Assembly: GCF_900094565.1 (NCBI RefSeq)
Contig: NZ_FMAF01000002.1
Span: 1-64,000 of the forward strand
Source of the DNA: Martinezella lusitana
GTDB taxonomy: Bacteria > Pseudomonadota > Alphaproteobacteria > Rhizobiales > Rhizobiaceae
Reading direction: 5' to 3'
DNA length: 64,000 nt
Made by a program: the position numbers and the translations under genes. This document shows positions 29,012-38,828 of this stretch, piece by piece (positions within the stretch are counted from its first letter, which is position 1; the number at the start of each line of letters is the position of its first letter). The notes beneath the pieces are model-generated. The model did not search any database and was not told where the DNA came from. It saw nothing but the letters and a program-made list of their open reading frames with translations.

Positions 29012-30412
29012 ATGAGCACTGAAAAAGACTACGTCGTCGCGGATATCGGCCTTGCCGACTTCGGTCGCAAGGAAATCACGATCGCCGAAACCGAAATGCC
29101 GGGCCTGATGGCCTGCCGCGCCGAGTTCGGCGAAACGAAGCCGCTGAAGGGCGCGCGCATCACCGGCTCGCTGCACATGACGATTCAAACAGCCGTTCTC
29201 ATCGAGACGCTGGTGGCGCTCGGCGCCGAGGTTCGCTGGGCATCCTGCAACATCTTTTCGACCCAGGACCATGCCGCTGCAGCGATTGCTGCTTCCGGCG
29301 TGCCGGTCTTCGCCATCAAGGGCGAAAGCCTCGAGGACTACTGGATCTACACCGATAAGATCTTCCAGTGGACCGATGGCGGCCTGTCCAACATGATCCT
29401 CGACGACGGCGGCGACGCCACCATGTACATCCTGCTCGGCGCCCGCGCCGAAGCCGGCGAGGACGTGCTCTCCAACCCGCATTCCGAAGAAGAGGAAATC
29501 CTCTTCGCGCAGATCAAGAAGCGCCTTCAGGCTTCGCCGGGCTGGTTCACCAAGCAGCGCGACGCCATCAAGGGCGTGACCGAAGAAACCACCACGGGCG
29601 TCAACCGCCTCTATCAGCTCAGCCAGAAGGGCCTGCTGCCCTTCCCGGCGATCAACGTCAACGACTCGGTCACCAAGTCGAAGTTCGACAACAAGTACGG
29701 CTGCAAGGAATCGCTGGTTGACGGCATCCGCCGCGCCACCGACGTCATGATGGCCGGCAAGGTCGCTGTCGTCTGCGGCTATGGCGACGTCGGCAAGGGC
29801 TCTGCCGCTTCGCTTTCCGGCGCCGGCGCCCGCGTCAAGGTTACGGAAGTCGATCCGATCTGCGCGCTCCAGGCTGCGATGGACGGTTACGAAGTCGTTC
29901 AGCTCGAAGACGTCGTCTCCAGCGCCGATATCTTCATCTCCACGACCGGCAACAAGGACGTCATCCGCATCGACCATATGCGCGCGATGAAGGACATGGC
30001 GATCGTCGGCAACATCGGCCACTTCGACAACGAAATCCAGGTTGCCGCTCTGCGTAACCTGAAGTGGACGAACGTCAAGCCGCAGGTCGACCTGATCGAG
30101 TTCGCCAAGGGCAACCGCATCATCCTCTTGTCGGAAGGCCGCCTGCTGAACCTCGGCAACGCCACCGGCCATCCGTCCTTCGTCATGTCCGCTTCCTTCA
30201 CCAACCAGACACTGGCGCAGATCGAGCTCTTCACCAAGCCCGGTCAGTATCAGAATCAGGTCTACGTGCTGCCGAAGCACCTCGACGAAAAGGTCGCCCG
30301 CCTGCATCTCGCCAAGCTCGGCGTAAAATTGACCGAGCTTTCGGACGAGCAGGCCGCGTATATCGGCGTCACGACCCAAGGTCCTTTCAAGTCCGACCAC
30401 TACAGATACTGA
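29012..30412 (+). CDS. ahcY: adenosylhomocysteinase
   Basis: A 466-residue S-adenosylhomocysteine hydrolase, cleaving SAH to adenosine and homocysteine and so keeping methylation running. The NAD-binding loop [15 protein letters not shown], the N-terminal [16 protein letters not shown], the catalytic [17 protein letters not shown] block and the C-terminal KSDHYRY are diagnostic. It carries the roughly 40-residue insertion seen in bacterial long-form enzymes. It stands alone between an operator-bearing leader and a strong terminator. Confidence 0.98.
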   Translation: MSTEKDYVVADIGLADFGRKEITIAETEMPGLMACRAEFGETKPLKGARITGSLHMTIQTAVLIETLVALGAEVRWASCNIFSTQDHAAAAIAASGVPVFAIKGESLEDYWIYTDKIFQWTDGGLSNMILDDGGDATMYILLGARAEAGEDVLSNPHSEEEEILFAQIKKRLQASPGWFTKQRDAIKGVTEETTTGVNRLYQLSQKGLLPFPAINVNDSVTKSKFDNKYGCKESLVDGIRRATDVMMAGKVAVVCGYGDVGKGSAASLSGAGARVKVTEVDPICALQAAMDGYEVVQLEDVVSSADIFISTTGNKDVIRIDHMRAMKDMAIVGNIGHFDNEIQVAALRNLKWTNVKPQVDLIEFAKGNRIILLSEGRLLNLGNATGHPSFVMSASFTNQTLAQIELFTKPGQYQNQVYVLPKHLDEKVARLHLAKLGVKLTELSDEQAAYIGVTTQGPFKSDHYRY

Positions 30413-30442
30413 TTTTAAGATCAATATCCACAACATCTTGTG

Positions 30443-30477
30443 GCCCCGGCATTGACAAATGCCGGGGCTTATTTTTT
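30443..30477 (+). terminator. rho-independent terminator after ahcY
   Basis: An 11-base stem (30443-30453 with 30458-30468, GCCCCGGCATT arm), loop GACA, followed by a T-rich ATTTTTT tract. Confidence 0.93.
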
Positions 30478-30728
30478 GGCCAGCTCCCTTCCCGCAGATT
30501 CCCTTAGGCAGTATTGTTTTTGAACTTGATTCGTGACGAACCGGCGCGCCCGGAGCCATGAAAATGGGATGTCTTGTCAGGATGCGGCACAGTAGAGCCG
30601 GATGATGTTGGGTCGGCTCGACCTAACATCTGAATCCGCTCTCCAATCAAATAAGTAGAGCATGATGTCGTCCGAAAACCGCTTACACTTTTCGGCATCC
30701 TGCTCTGAAGGACGGAGACAGACCTCTT
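30478..30728. other. ahcY-divL intergenic region
   Basis: Beyond the ahcY terminator, 30478-30592 shows nothing recognisable; 30593-30706 is a RIME1-like element; the last 20 bases contain GGAG before the divL ATG. No gene is supported. Confidence 0.5.
30593..30706. repeat. RIME1-like palindromic element before divL
   Basis: Same two-palindrome layout as 25529-25640: TAGAGCCGGATGAT, then TTGGGTCG/CGACCTAA arms, TGAATCCGCTC, then AGAGCATGATG and CATCCTGCTCT around CGAAAA/TTTTCG. Differences between the copies are mostly compensated in the arms (TGTTGGGTCG with CGACCTAACA, compared with ATTTTAGGTCG). Confidence 0.85.
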
Positions 30729-33314
30729 ATGTCTGAAGGGGAAGACAACTTGCATCAGCCAGCGCTACGCGGAGCGGCAGCGTGGTTGCGGCAGGGCGGT
30801 GCATATATGTTTTTACCGCGGACGAAGCGAGGGAATGACAAGGGTCGGCTGGCCTCGCTGACCCGTCTGTTGCGGCTCAGCGTGTTCGGTGGCCTCGTTA
30901 CCGGCCTGGCGGGTCCTGTTCTCGCGCAGAGCAACATCGCGTCGCAGGCGACCGTGCGCCTCTTCACCTCTTCCGAAATGGCTGTTTTTTCCATCATCAT
31001 CGGCGTCATTTCCGCCGCTCTGCTGTCGACCGTGTGGATGGTCCGGCAGCGTGGCAATCTGGAAAACGAAAGCCGCGAGATCCGCACGGCGCTGTCCGAT
31101 GCCAATCAACGCATTTCCCAGTATCAGGCGCTGATCGCCGACAAGAACCGCCGTATCGTCATCTGGGATGGCCAGAATGCGCGCCCGGAGCTGCTCGGCC
31201 AGCTCCCGGTCGAGACCGGCGCGCCCCAGGACAACGAATTCCTTGCCTTCGGCCGCTGGCTGAAGTCGTGGTCGGCCGGCGAGCTGGACAAGGCGATCGA
31301 CAAGCTGCGCGGCAACGGCCAGAGCTTCGACATGGTGGTCGAGACCAACCGCGACGAGATCCTCGAAGCGCAGGGCCGCATTTCCGGCGGCCGCGCCTTC
31401 GTTCGCTTCATCGCGCTCAATAATCTGCGCGCCGAACTGGCCGAGCTGAAGATCGAGCGCGACCGGCTGATGACGTCGATCTCCGCCTTCCAGAATCTGC
31501 TCGACGCCATCGACCTGCCGGTCTGGCAGCGCGATGCCGAAGGCAAGCTGACCTGGATCAACCAGGCCTATGGCGAAGCTGTTGAAGCCGTCTCGACGGA
31601 AGAAGCCATCCGCGAGGGGCGCGAATTCCTGACGACCGTGGCCCGCGAGCGCATTCGCGCTTCGGCGACCCCGGAATCGCCCTTCCACGACAAGATTTCG
31701 ACGGTCGTACACGGCAACCGCACGTTCTTCGACGTCATCGACGTAAAGTCTCCGAGCGGCTCCGCCGGCATCGCCATCGATGTTTCCGAGGCGGAAGCGG
31801 TCCGGGCCGAGCTGGCGCGTACGCTGAAGAGCCATGCCGAGACGCTCGATCATCTGGCGACGCCGGTTGCGATCTTCGACGGCGACAGACGGCTGCAGTT
31901 CTACAATCAGGCTTTCGTCCAGCTCTGGGAGCTCGACATCGCCTTCCTCGAGAAGCGACCCGATAATAGCGAGATCCTGGACCGGCTGCGCGGCGCCAAG
32001 AAGCTGCCCGAGCAGCTGAACTGGAAGACATGGAAGGACGGCGTCCTTTCGGTCTATCGTGCGCTCGATACGCAGAGCGACCTCTGGCACCTGCCCAATG
32101 GCCAGATTCTGAGGGTTTTCGCCACGGCGCATCCCCAGGGCGGCGCCACCTGGGTGTTCGAGAACCTGACCGAGCAGGTCGACCTTGAGACGCGCTACAA
32201 TACGCTCGTCAAGGTGCAGGGCGAGACCATCGACCACCTATCCGAAGGCGTCGCCGTCTTCGGGCCTGATGGCCGTATCCGCCTTTCGAACCCGGCCTTC
32301 CGCATTCTGTGGAACATCACGGAGGCGCAAGCCAAACCCGGCACGCATATCCAGGCGCTGGCCGAGGCCTGCACGCCCTCCTACGACCGACCGGACGGCT
32401 GGAAGCGCTTTGCCGAGCAGATCACCAGCTTCGATGACGAGCGGCCGTCGTCGCAGGGCACGCTGGAGCTCTATTCAAATCTGGTGCTCGATTACGCCGT
32501 CATTCCGCTGCCGAATGCGCAGACCATGCTGACCTTCGTCAACAAGACGGACAGCGTGCGCGCCGAACGGGCACTGACCGAGAAGAACGAGGCGCTGCTG
32601 AAGGCGGACGAACTGAAGAACGACTTCGTCCAGCATGTCTCCTACGAACTGCGCTCGCCGCTGACCAACATCATCGGCTTCACCGATCTCCTGAAGACGC
32701 CCGGCATCGGCTCGCTGAACGATCGGCAGGCCGAATATATCGACCATATCTCCACCTCGTCGTCGGTGCTGCTGACGCTGGTCAACGATATTCTCGACCT
32801 GGCGACGGTCGATGCCGGCATCATGCGGCTGAACTATTCCGAGATCGTGCTCAGCGATCTCCTAGACGAAGTATCGATGCAGATCGCCGACCGGCTGCAG
32901 GAAAGCGGCGTGACGCTGGAAATCACCGTACCCGCCCATCTCGGCTCCATTGTCGCCGACCAGCAGCGGCTGAAGCAGATTTTGCTCAAGCTTCTGACCA
33001 ATGCCGCCAATTTCGCGCCCGAGGGATCAACCATCGCGCTGACATGCGGACGCGAAGGCACGGACTTCGTCTTCTCGGTCGCGGACAACGGCCCCGGCAT
33101 ATCGGAAGATCTGATCCACACGGTCTTCAACCGCTTCGCTTCCAACGGCAAGGGCGGCAAGCGCAGCGGCGCGGGCCTTGGCCTTTCCATCGTGGAAAGC
33201 TTTGTCAGCCTGCATGACGGCCAGGTCTCGATCGAAAGCGAGCCGGGCAAGGGAACGAAGGTGACCTGCCGTATTCCGTCCGCCGGACTGCCCCACTCCG
33301 TCGCAGCAGAATGA
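30729..33314 (+). CDS. divL: DivL, PAS-rich histidine kinase homologue with Tyr in place of the catalytic His
   Basis: An 861-residue protein: hydrophobic segments at about 47-67 and 84-105, a coiled region, three or four PAS-like repeats between about 240 and 620, then HisKA and HATPase domains. In the HisKA box HVSYELRSPLTNIIGF the phosphorylated histidine is replaced by Y639, the hallmark of DivL, a regulator of CckA-CtrA cell-cycle signalling. The ATPase lobe keeps NAANFAPEG, DNGPGI and GAGLGLSI. The ATG at 30729 has GGAG 12 bases upstream; an in-frame ATG at 30807 is an alternative. It overlaps tsaE by ATGA. Confidence 0.92.
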   Translation: MSEGEDNLHQPALRGAAAWLRQGGAYMFLPRTKRGNDKGRLASLTRLLRLSVFGGLVTGLAGPVLAQSNIASQATVRLFTSSEMAVFSIIIGVISAALLSTVWMVRQRGNLENESREIRTALSDANQRISQYQALIADKNRRIVIWDGQNARPELLGQLPVETGAPQDNEFLAFGRWLKSWSAGELDKAIDKLRGNGQSFDMVVETNRDEILEAQGRISGGRAFVRFIALNNLRAELAELKIERDRLMTSISAFQNLLDAIDLPVWQRDAEGKLTWINQAYGEAVEAVSTEEAIREGREFLTTVARERIRASATPESPFHDKISTVVHGNRTFFDVIDVKSPSGSAGIAIDVSEAEAVRAELARTLKSHAETLDHLATPVAIFDGDRRLQFYNQAFVQLWELDIAFLEKRPDNSEILDRLRGAKKLPEQLNWKTWKDGVLSVYRALDTQSDLWHLPNGQILRVFATAHPQGGATWVFENLTEQVDLETRYNTLVKVQGETIDHLSEGVAVFGPDGRIRLSNPAFRILWNITEAQAKPGTHIQALAEACTPSYDRPDGWKRFAEQITSFDDERPSSQGTLELYSNLVLDYAVIPLPNAQTMLTFVNKTDSVRAERALTEKNEALLKADELKNDFVQHVSYELRSPLTNIIGFTDLLKTPGIGSLNDRQAEYIDHISTSSSVLLTLVNDILDLATVDAGIMRLNYSEIVLSDLLDEVSMQIADRLQESGVTLEITVPAHLGSIVADQQRLKQILLKLLTNAANFAPEGSTIALTCGREGTDFVFSVADNGPGISEDLIHTVFNRFASNGKGGKRSGAGLGLSIVESFVSLHDGQVSIESEPGKGTKVTCRIPSAGLPHSVAAE

Positions 33315-34822
33315 CAGCAACCGACACCAGCATCTCCCTCTTCCTCGCAGATGATACGGCCACCGCCCAGCTTGGGGAGGATCTGGCTCTGGCGTTGAAG
33401 GCGGGCGACTGCGTGGCGCTATCCGGCGACCTCGGCGCAGGCAAATCATCGCTCGCACGCGCGCTGCTGCGTGCCATGGCCGACGACGCGGAACTCGACG
33501 TACCAAGCCCGACCTTTACGCTCGTGCAGTCCTATGAGCTGCGCATCCCCGTCTCCCATTTTGACCTTTATCGCCTTGGCGATCCCAGCGAATTGATGGA
33601 ACTCGGCTTCGACGAAGCGCTGCAGACCGGCATCTGCCTCGTCGAGTGGCCTGAAATGGCGGAAAGCGAGCTGCCGAAAGAGCGCATCATAATCAAACTG
33701 GAACATGAGGGCGAAGGGCGGCGGGCAACGATCATGGCGCCGGCCAGGCAAATGGCGCGCATACGGCGCGTGCTGGCGATACGCGCCTTTCTCGATGCTA
33801 GCGGCTATGCAGGCGCCCGGCGCCGCTTCCTGACCGGGGACGCCTCGCTGCGGGCCTATGAGTCCATCTATCCGCGTGGCGAGGGCAGCCGTGTGATCCT
33901 GATGGATTGGCCGCCACTACCGGAGGGACCGGCGGTGCTCGATGGCAAGCCCTATCCGAAGGTCGCGCATCTCGCCGAGAATGCCTATCCCTTCGTGGCT
34001 CTCGCCGACATTCTCCGCGAGAACGGCTTTGCCACACCCGAAATCTTCTCCGTCGACTACGAGCAAGGCATCCTGCTGATCGAGGATCTCGGCACCGATG
34101 GCGTGCTCGACGAGCATGGCAGGCCCATTGCCGAGCGCTATCGCGCCAGCGTCGCGTGCCTCGCACATCTGCACAACCTTACCATTCCCCACGATATTCC
34201 GGTGACGCCGGATCATACCCATCACATTCCGGATTTCGACCGGACCGCCATGAAGATGGAAGCGCGGCTGCTTCTCGACTGGCATCTGCCCTGGAAACGC
34301 GGCACCCCGGCCAGCGACGCCGAACGCGCCGATTATCTGGCGATCTGGGATCAGCTCATCGACCAGCTTGATGACGCGGAAAAAAACCTGCTGCTGCGCG
34401 ACATGCATTCGCCCAACATCATCTGGCGGGCGGCGGAAAAGGGCATTCAGCGCATCGGTCTCATCGATTTCCAGGACGCGATGATCGGGCCTACGTCCTA
34501 TGATCTCGCCTCGCTCGTGCAGGATGCGCGCGTGACGATCGAGCGCGATCTGCACGATCAGCTGATATCGGACTACCTCGCACTTCGGCATGCCCAAGGC
34601 GGCTTCGACGAGGCCAAGTTCCTGAAAAGCTGGGCCATCATGTCGGCGCAGCGCAACTGCAAGCTCGCCGGCCTCTGGGTGCGGCTGCTGCAGCGTGACG
34701 GCAAACCCGGCTACCTCAAGCACATGCCGCGCACCCTCGCCTATCTCGCCGTCGCCTTCGAGCATGAGGCGCTGGCTCCCTTGCGCGAATGGTGCGAGAA
34801 AGCCGGTATCGGCGGGGCATAG
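33311..34822 (+). CDS. tsaE: fusion of TsaE (tRNA t6A ATPase) and aminoglycoside-type sugar kinase (AmgK-like)
   Basis: A 503-residue two-domain protein. Residues 1 to about 150 are TsaE, the ATPase of the threonylcarbamoyl-adenosine tRNA modification complex, with P-loop LGAGKSS at 41-47, VPSPTFTLVQSYE, and HFDLYRL. Residues about 160-503 are an APH-fold kinase with catalytic LRDMHSPNIIW (D364) and LIDFQDAMIG. In Pseudomonas a separate AmgK phosphorylates MurNAc/GlcNAc at the anomeric position. The nucleotidyltransferase 77 bases downstream resembles MurU, which uses that product. The fusion is known in Hyphomicrobiales; linking it to cell-wall recycling here is inference. Confidence 0.92.
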   Translation: MTATDTSISLFLADDTATAQLGEDLALALKAGDCVALSGDLGAGKSSLARALLRAMADDAELDVPSPTFTLVQSYELRIPVSHFDLYRLGDPSELMELGFDEALQTGICLVEWPEMAESELPKERIIIKLEHEGEGRRATIMAPARQMARIRRVLAIRAFLDASGYAGARRRFLTGDASLRAYESIYPRGEGSRVILMDWPPLPEGPAVLDGKPYPKVAHLAENAYPFVALADILRENGFATPEIFSVDYEQGILLIEDLGTDGVLDEHGRPIAERYRASVACLAHLHNLTIPHDIPVTPDHTHHIPDFDRTAMKMEARLLLDWHLPWKRGTPASDAERADYLAIWDQLIDQLDDAEKNLLLRDMHSPNIIWRAAEKGIQRIGLIDFQDAMIGPTSYDLASLVQDARVTIERDLHDQLISDYLALRHAQGGFDEAKFLKSWAIMSAQRNCKLAGLWVRLLQRDGKPGYLKHMPRTLAYLAVAFEHEALAPLREWCEKAGIGGA

Positions 34823-34899
34823 CAACCGAAGACCCGGCGACGGCTTTCCGGCCTTGTGCTAAAGGAAAGCAAGCGACCGAATCACGAGTTCGAGACGAG

Positions 34900-35631
34900 A
34901 TGACCATCAAGCAAGCCATGGTATTGGCCGCGGGGCTCGGAACCCGCATGCGGCCGATCACCGACACCATCCCGAAGCCGCTGGTGAAGATCGCCGGCAA
35001 GCCGATGATCGACTACGCACTGGACGCATTGGCCGAAGCCGGCGTCGAGCGTGCAGTCGTCAATGTGCATCACCATGCCGACCAGATGGAAGCGCATCTG
35101 CGTAGCTATCGCGGGCTCGAGATCCTGATCTCAGACGAGCGGGACGCGCTGATGAACAACGGCGGCGGCCTGGTCAAAGGCTTCAAGCTGCTGAGCCGCG
35201 ACCCGGTTTTCGTAATGAATGCCGATCTGTTCTGGATCGGTGAACGGCCAGGCGAACCGACGAACCTTGAGCGTTTAGCCGGATTCTACGACGCCTCCCG
35301 CATGGATATGGCCATGCTCTGCGTCGAGCTGGAAAAAACGACGGGCCATAACGGCAAGAACGATTTCAGCATGGCTGAAGACGGCCGGCTCCGGCGCTAT
35401 CGAGACGCGCCGCATGATGGCGTCGTCTATGCCGGCGCCATCGCGATGGATCCGTCGCTCCTCGACGACGCACCGGATGACGCCTTCAACATCAATATAT
35501 ACTTCGACAAGGCCATTGCCCGCGGCCGGCTCTACGGTACGATGCTCGAAGGTCACTGGCTGACTGTGGGGACACCCGAGGCGGTCGGCGAGGCGGAGGA
35601 AACGATCCGGACTTTCCGGGCGTTTGCGTGA
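34900..35631 (+). CDS. nucleotidyltransferase, MurU-like (sugar-1-phosphate)
   Basis: A 243-residue NTP_transferase. MVLAAGLGTRMRPITDTIPKP is the nucleotide-binding signature; VMNADLFWIG is the metal-binding stretch, and LEGHWLTVGTPEAV closes the active site. Often annotated as mannose-1-phosphate guanylyltransferase, but gene order after the AmgK-like domain argues for MurNAc-1-phosphate uridylyltransferase (MurU). The ATG at 34900 suits the family; the open frame back to 34789 overlaps the previous gene. It ends in a GTGA overlap with addB. Confidence 0.85.
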   Translation: MTIKQAMVLAAGLGTRMRPITDTIPKPLVKIAGKPMIDYALDALAEAGVERAVVNVHHHADQMEAHLRSYRGLEILISDERDALMNNGGGLVKGFKLLSRDPVFVMNADLFWIGERPGEPTNLERLAGFYDASRMDMAMLCVELEKTTGHNGKNDFSMAEDGRLRRYRDAPHDGVVYAGAIAMDPSLLDDAPDDAFNINIYFDKAIARGRLYGTMLEGHWLTVGTPEAVGEAEETIRTFRAFA

Positions 35632-38600
35632 GGCCCATGGCAGGCGGCCACCGTCAACGCATCCTGACGATCCCGACAGGCCTGCCCTTCCTGAAGACCC
35701 TTGCGGCCGCTCTCTGCGACGGCCGGCTGACCGAGCATTTCCGCCATGATCCGAACGATCCGCTGTCGCTCGCCAGGGTCACCATCTTCCTGCCGACACG
35801 GCGCGCGGCGCGTGTCCTGCGCTCGGAATTCGTCGATCTGCTCGGCGGTCGTTCCGCCATCCTGCCAGTCATTCGCCCGCTCGGCGAAACCGATGACGAC
35901 AGCGGCTATTTCGAGGAAACCCTGCCTGATACGGCCGATCTGGCGCAGCCGCTTGCCAATACGTCGCGGCTTCTGGAGCTGGCGCGGCTGATCCTTGCCT
36001 GGCGCAACAAGCTGCCGCAGATCGTGCGCGACATCCATTCCGATTCACCGCTCGTCGCCCCCGCAAGCCCGGCCGATGCCATATGGCTGGCGCGCAATCT
36101 CGCCGAGCTTATCGATTCGCTTGAGACCGAGGATCGCGACTGGAGCGAGCTTGCCAGTCTCAACGCCGAAGAGCATGCGCTCTGGTGGCAGCTGACGGCC
36201 GAATTTCTGCGGATCGCCAGCGCCTTCTGGCCGGCGCGCCTCGAAGAGCTCGGCAAGTCCTCCGCCGCCCGCAATCGCAATGCCATCCTTCGCGCCGAAG
36301 CACAGCGGATTGCCGCAACGCAGCATCCGGGACCGGTGATCGTCGCGGGTTCGACCGGCTCGGTGCCGGCAACTGCGGAGCTGATCGCGGCCGTCGCCTC
36401 GTTGCCGCAGGGGGTGATCGTCCTGCCCGGACTCGATCTTTCGATGCCGGAAGAGCACTGGCAGCTCGTCGCGCCGGAAACAGTCGCCGGCGAAAGGTCC
36501 GATCCGACCACGCGCAGCCATCCGCAATACGGCCTTTCATTGCTGCTGAAGCGCTTGTATGCCACCCGTCACGATGTCGAAACCGTTGCCGAGGCGGCGG
36601 AGAGCATGCAGATGCGGGCGCAGATCCTGTCGCGCGCTTTGGCGCCGGCAGAGGCGACGAGCGGCTGGGGAAGCTGGCACAAGACGCTTGCTCCTGATGC
36701 CATAGCCGGCGCCTTCGCCGATGTCGCCCTGATCGAGGCGGCAAACGAGCGCGAGGAAGCGACGGCAATCGCAATCGCATTGCGACTGGCGCTGGAGAAG
36801 CCGGGACGCAATGGCGGCGAAAGCCAGGCCGCCTTGATCACGCCCGACCGCAACCTCGCAAGGCGCGTGACCGCAGAGCTATCCCGCTTCGGCATCACCG
36901 CCGACGATTCGGCCGGCACGCCGCTTTCGGCCATGCCGCAAGGTACGCTGCTGCAATTGCTGCTCGAAGCGACGCTCCGCCCTGGCGATCCCGTCTCCAT
37001 CGTCTCGCTGCTCAAGCATCCCCTCGCTCGCTTCGGCTTGCCGTCGCAGACGCACCGGCTCGGCGTCGACGCGCTGGAAATCCTGGCGCTCAGGGGCGGA
37101 GTCACCCATGTCGATATCGGCACGCTGGAAGCGCTGCTCGATATCAGGCTCGCCGAACAGGCGAACGACCGCCACGCGCCGCAATGGCGCAAATCGCTTC
37201 CCCCCGAATCGGTGGAGCATGCACGCGAGCTGGCGAGTAGGGTCACCAGGGCATGTGAGCCGCTTGTGACGGCACTCTCCTTGCAGACGGCCGACGGCTT
37301 ACCTACCCTTTCGGAATGGGCCGAGCGCACCGGCCGGACGCTCGAAGCCGTCGCGACCGACGAGCGCGGTGATCTGGCGGCGCTTTGGTCCGGGGAAGCC
37401 GGAGATACGCTCGCCAGCCTGCTGAAGGAAGTCATCGATACCGAAGGCCAGCTCGAGGCGGACGGGCCGCAATGGATCGACATCATGACGGCCCTCTGCG
37501 TGGGACAGGCGGTGAAGCCGCGGGCTCTCAGCCACCCGCGCCTTTTCATCTTCGGCACGCTTGAAGCGCGCCTGCAGAGCGTCGACACACTGATCCTCGG
37601 CGGCTTGAATGAAGGCTCATGGCCCGGACAGACGGCGAACAATCCCTTCATCTCGCGCACGATGAAGACGGAGATCGGCCTTGAGCCGCCGGAACGGCGC
37701 ATCGGCCAGCTTGCCCACGATTTCGAAATGGCAAACGGCACCCGTGACCTCATCTATTCGCGCGCGCTGCGCCAGGGTTCGACGCCGACGGTCGCCTCCC
37801 GGTGGCTGCAGCGGCTGATCGCACTCGGTGGAGAAGACCTGGAAACCGTATTGAAGGCACGCGGCGATCAATACCGCCATTGGGCAGGCCTGATCGACGA
37901 AGGCGACAATCAGGCCCCGGCATTGCGGCCGGCGCCGAAGCCGCCCGCTGAACTGCAGCCGAAAAGCTATTCCTTCAGCGAGGTGGGCCGCCTGCGTCGC
38001 GACCCTTATGCCATCTATGCGCGGCGCGTGCTGCGGCTCGATCCGGTCGATCCGTTCAATCGCGATCCCGGCCCGGCCGAGCGCGGCACGCTCTATCACA
38101 AGATCATCGACCGCTTCGTTCGTGAAGGCCACATTGCCGGCACACCGGATGCGACGCTGGCTATGGATCGCATCATCGCTGAGCTGTTCGATGCACAGCG
38201 GCTGCCTGACCATATCGACAGCGTCTGGCGGCCGCGCTTTCGCGAAGTGGCTCGCGCCTTTCTCTCCTGGGAAGCGGAACGACGGCCGGAGGTTCGCAAG
38301 ACGGCGACGGAAGTGCCGGCCGGTGTCGAGATCGAGCCCATCGGCGTCAGGCTGACTGGCGTCGCCGACCGCATCGACATCAAGAGCGACAAGGCGGCCG
38401 ATATCATCGACTACAAGACGGGCTACAATCCCTCGCCGCCGCAGGCCCGCGCGCTGCTCGACCCGCAGCTGGCGCTGGAAGCCTATGCGCTCAGACAGGG
38501 TGCCTTCCGCAATATCGGCGCGATGGTTCCCGAAAACCTGCTTTACGTGCGGCTGCGGCCGGGCGATCGTTTCAGGGTCGATCAGGTCAACAACGAACAT

Positions 38601-38828
38601 TCCAGCCGCGGCGGCAAGACGGAAACAAAGTCGGCTATGGACCTGGCGCAGGAAGCGATGGACCAGTTCGTCAAATTCGTTTCGCTGCTGCAATCCGGCG
38701 AGAAGGGCTTTTCCTCGCGGCTGATCCCCGCCCAGCAGTTCGAATATGGCGGCGATTACGATCACCTCGCCCGCGTTTCGGAATGGTCGACGGCGGAAAG
38801 CGAACAGGAAGGCGGCGGCGATGAGTGA
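35628..38828 (+). CDS. addB: double-strand break repair protein AddB
   Basis: A 1066-residue AddB of the alphaproteobacterial type. The N-terminal half is a degenerate UvrD-like helicase (ATIFLPTRRAARVL-like segment near residue 45, GGLNEGSWPG later). The C-terminal PD-(D/E)XK nuclease motif IIDYKTGYNP is at about 927-936. AddAB resects broken DNA ends for RecA loading, replacing RecBCD. The GTG start overlaps the upstream TGA; an ATG three codons in is an alternative. It overlaps addA by eight bases. Confidence 0.94.
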   Translation: MRPMAGGHRQRILTIPTGLPFLKTLAAALCDGRLTEHFRHDPNDPLSLARVTIFLPTRRAARVLRSEFVDLLGGRSAILPVIRPLGETDDDSGYFEETLPDTADLAQPLANTSRLLELARLILAWRNKLPQIVRDIHSDSPLVAPASPADAIWLARNLAELIDSLETEDRDWSELASLNAEEHALWWQLTAEFLRIASAFWPARLEELGKSSAARNRNAILRAEAQRIAATQHPGPVIVAGSTGSVPATAELIAAVASLPQGVIVLPGLDLSMPEEHWQLVAPETVAGERSDPTTRSHPQYGLSLLLKRLYATRHDVETVAEAAESMQMRAQILSRALAPAEATSGWGSWHKTLAPDAIAGAFADVALIEAANEREEATAIAIALRLALEKPGRNGGESQAALITPDRNLARRVTAELSRFGITADDSAGTPLSAMPQGTLLQLLLEATLRPGDPVSIVSLLKHPLARFGLPSQTHRLGVDALEILALRGGVTHVDIGTLEALLDIRLAEQANDRHAPQWRKSLPPESVEHARELASRVTRACEPLVTALSLQTADGLPTLSEWAERTGRTLEAVATDERGDLAALWSGEAGDTLASLLKEVIDTEGQLEADGPQWIDIMTALCVGQAVKPRALSHPRLFIFGTLEARLQSVDTLILGGLNEGSWPGQTANNPFISRTMKTEIGLEPPERRIGQLAHDFEMANGTRDLIYSRALRQGSTPTVASRWLQRLIALGGEDLETVLKARGDQYRHWAGLIDEGDNQAPALRPAPKPPAELQPKSYSFSEVGRLRRDPYAIYARRVLRLDPVDPFNRDPGPAERGTLYHKIIDRFVREGHIAGTPDATLAMDRIIAELFDAQRLPDHIDSVWRPRFREVARAFLSWEAERRPEVRKTATEVPAGVEIEPIGVRLTGVADRIDIKSDKAADIIDYKTGYNPSPPQARALLDPQLALEAYALRQGAFRNIGAMVPENLLYVRLRPGDRFRVDQVNNEHSSRGGKTETKSAMDLAQEAMDQFVKFVSLLQSGEKGFSSRLIPAQQFEYGGDYDHLARVSEWSTAESEQEGGGDE

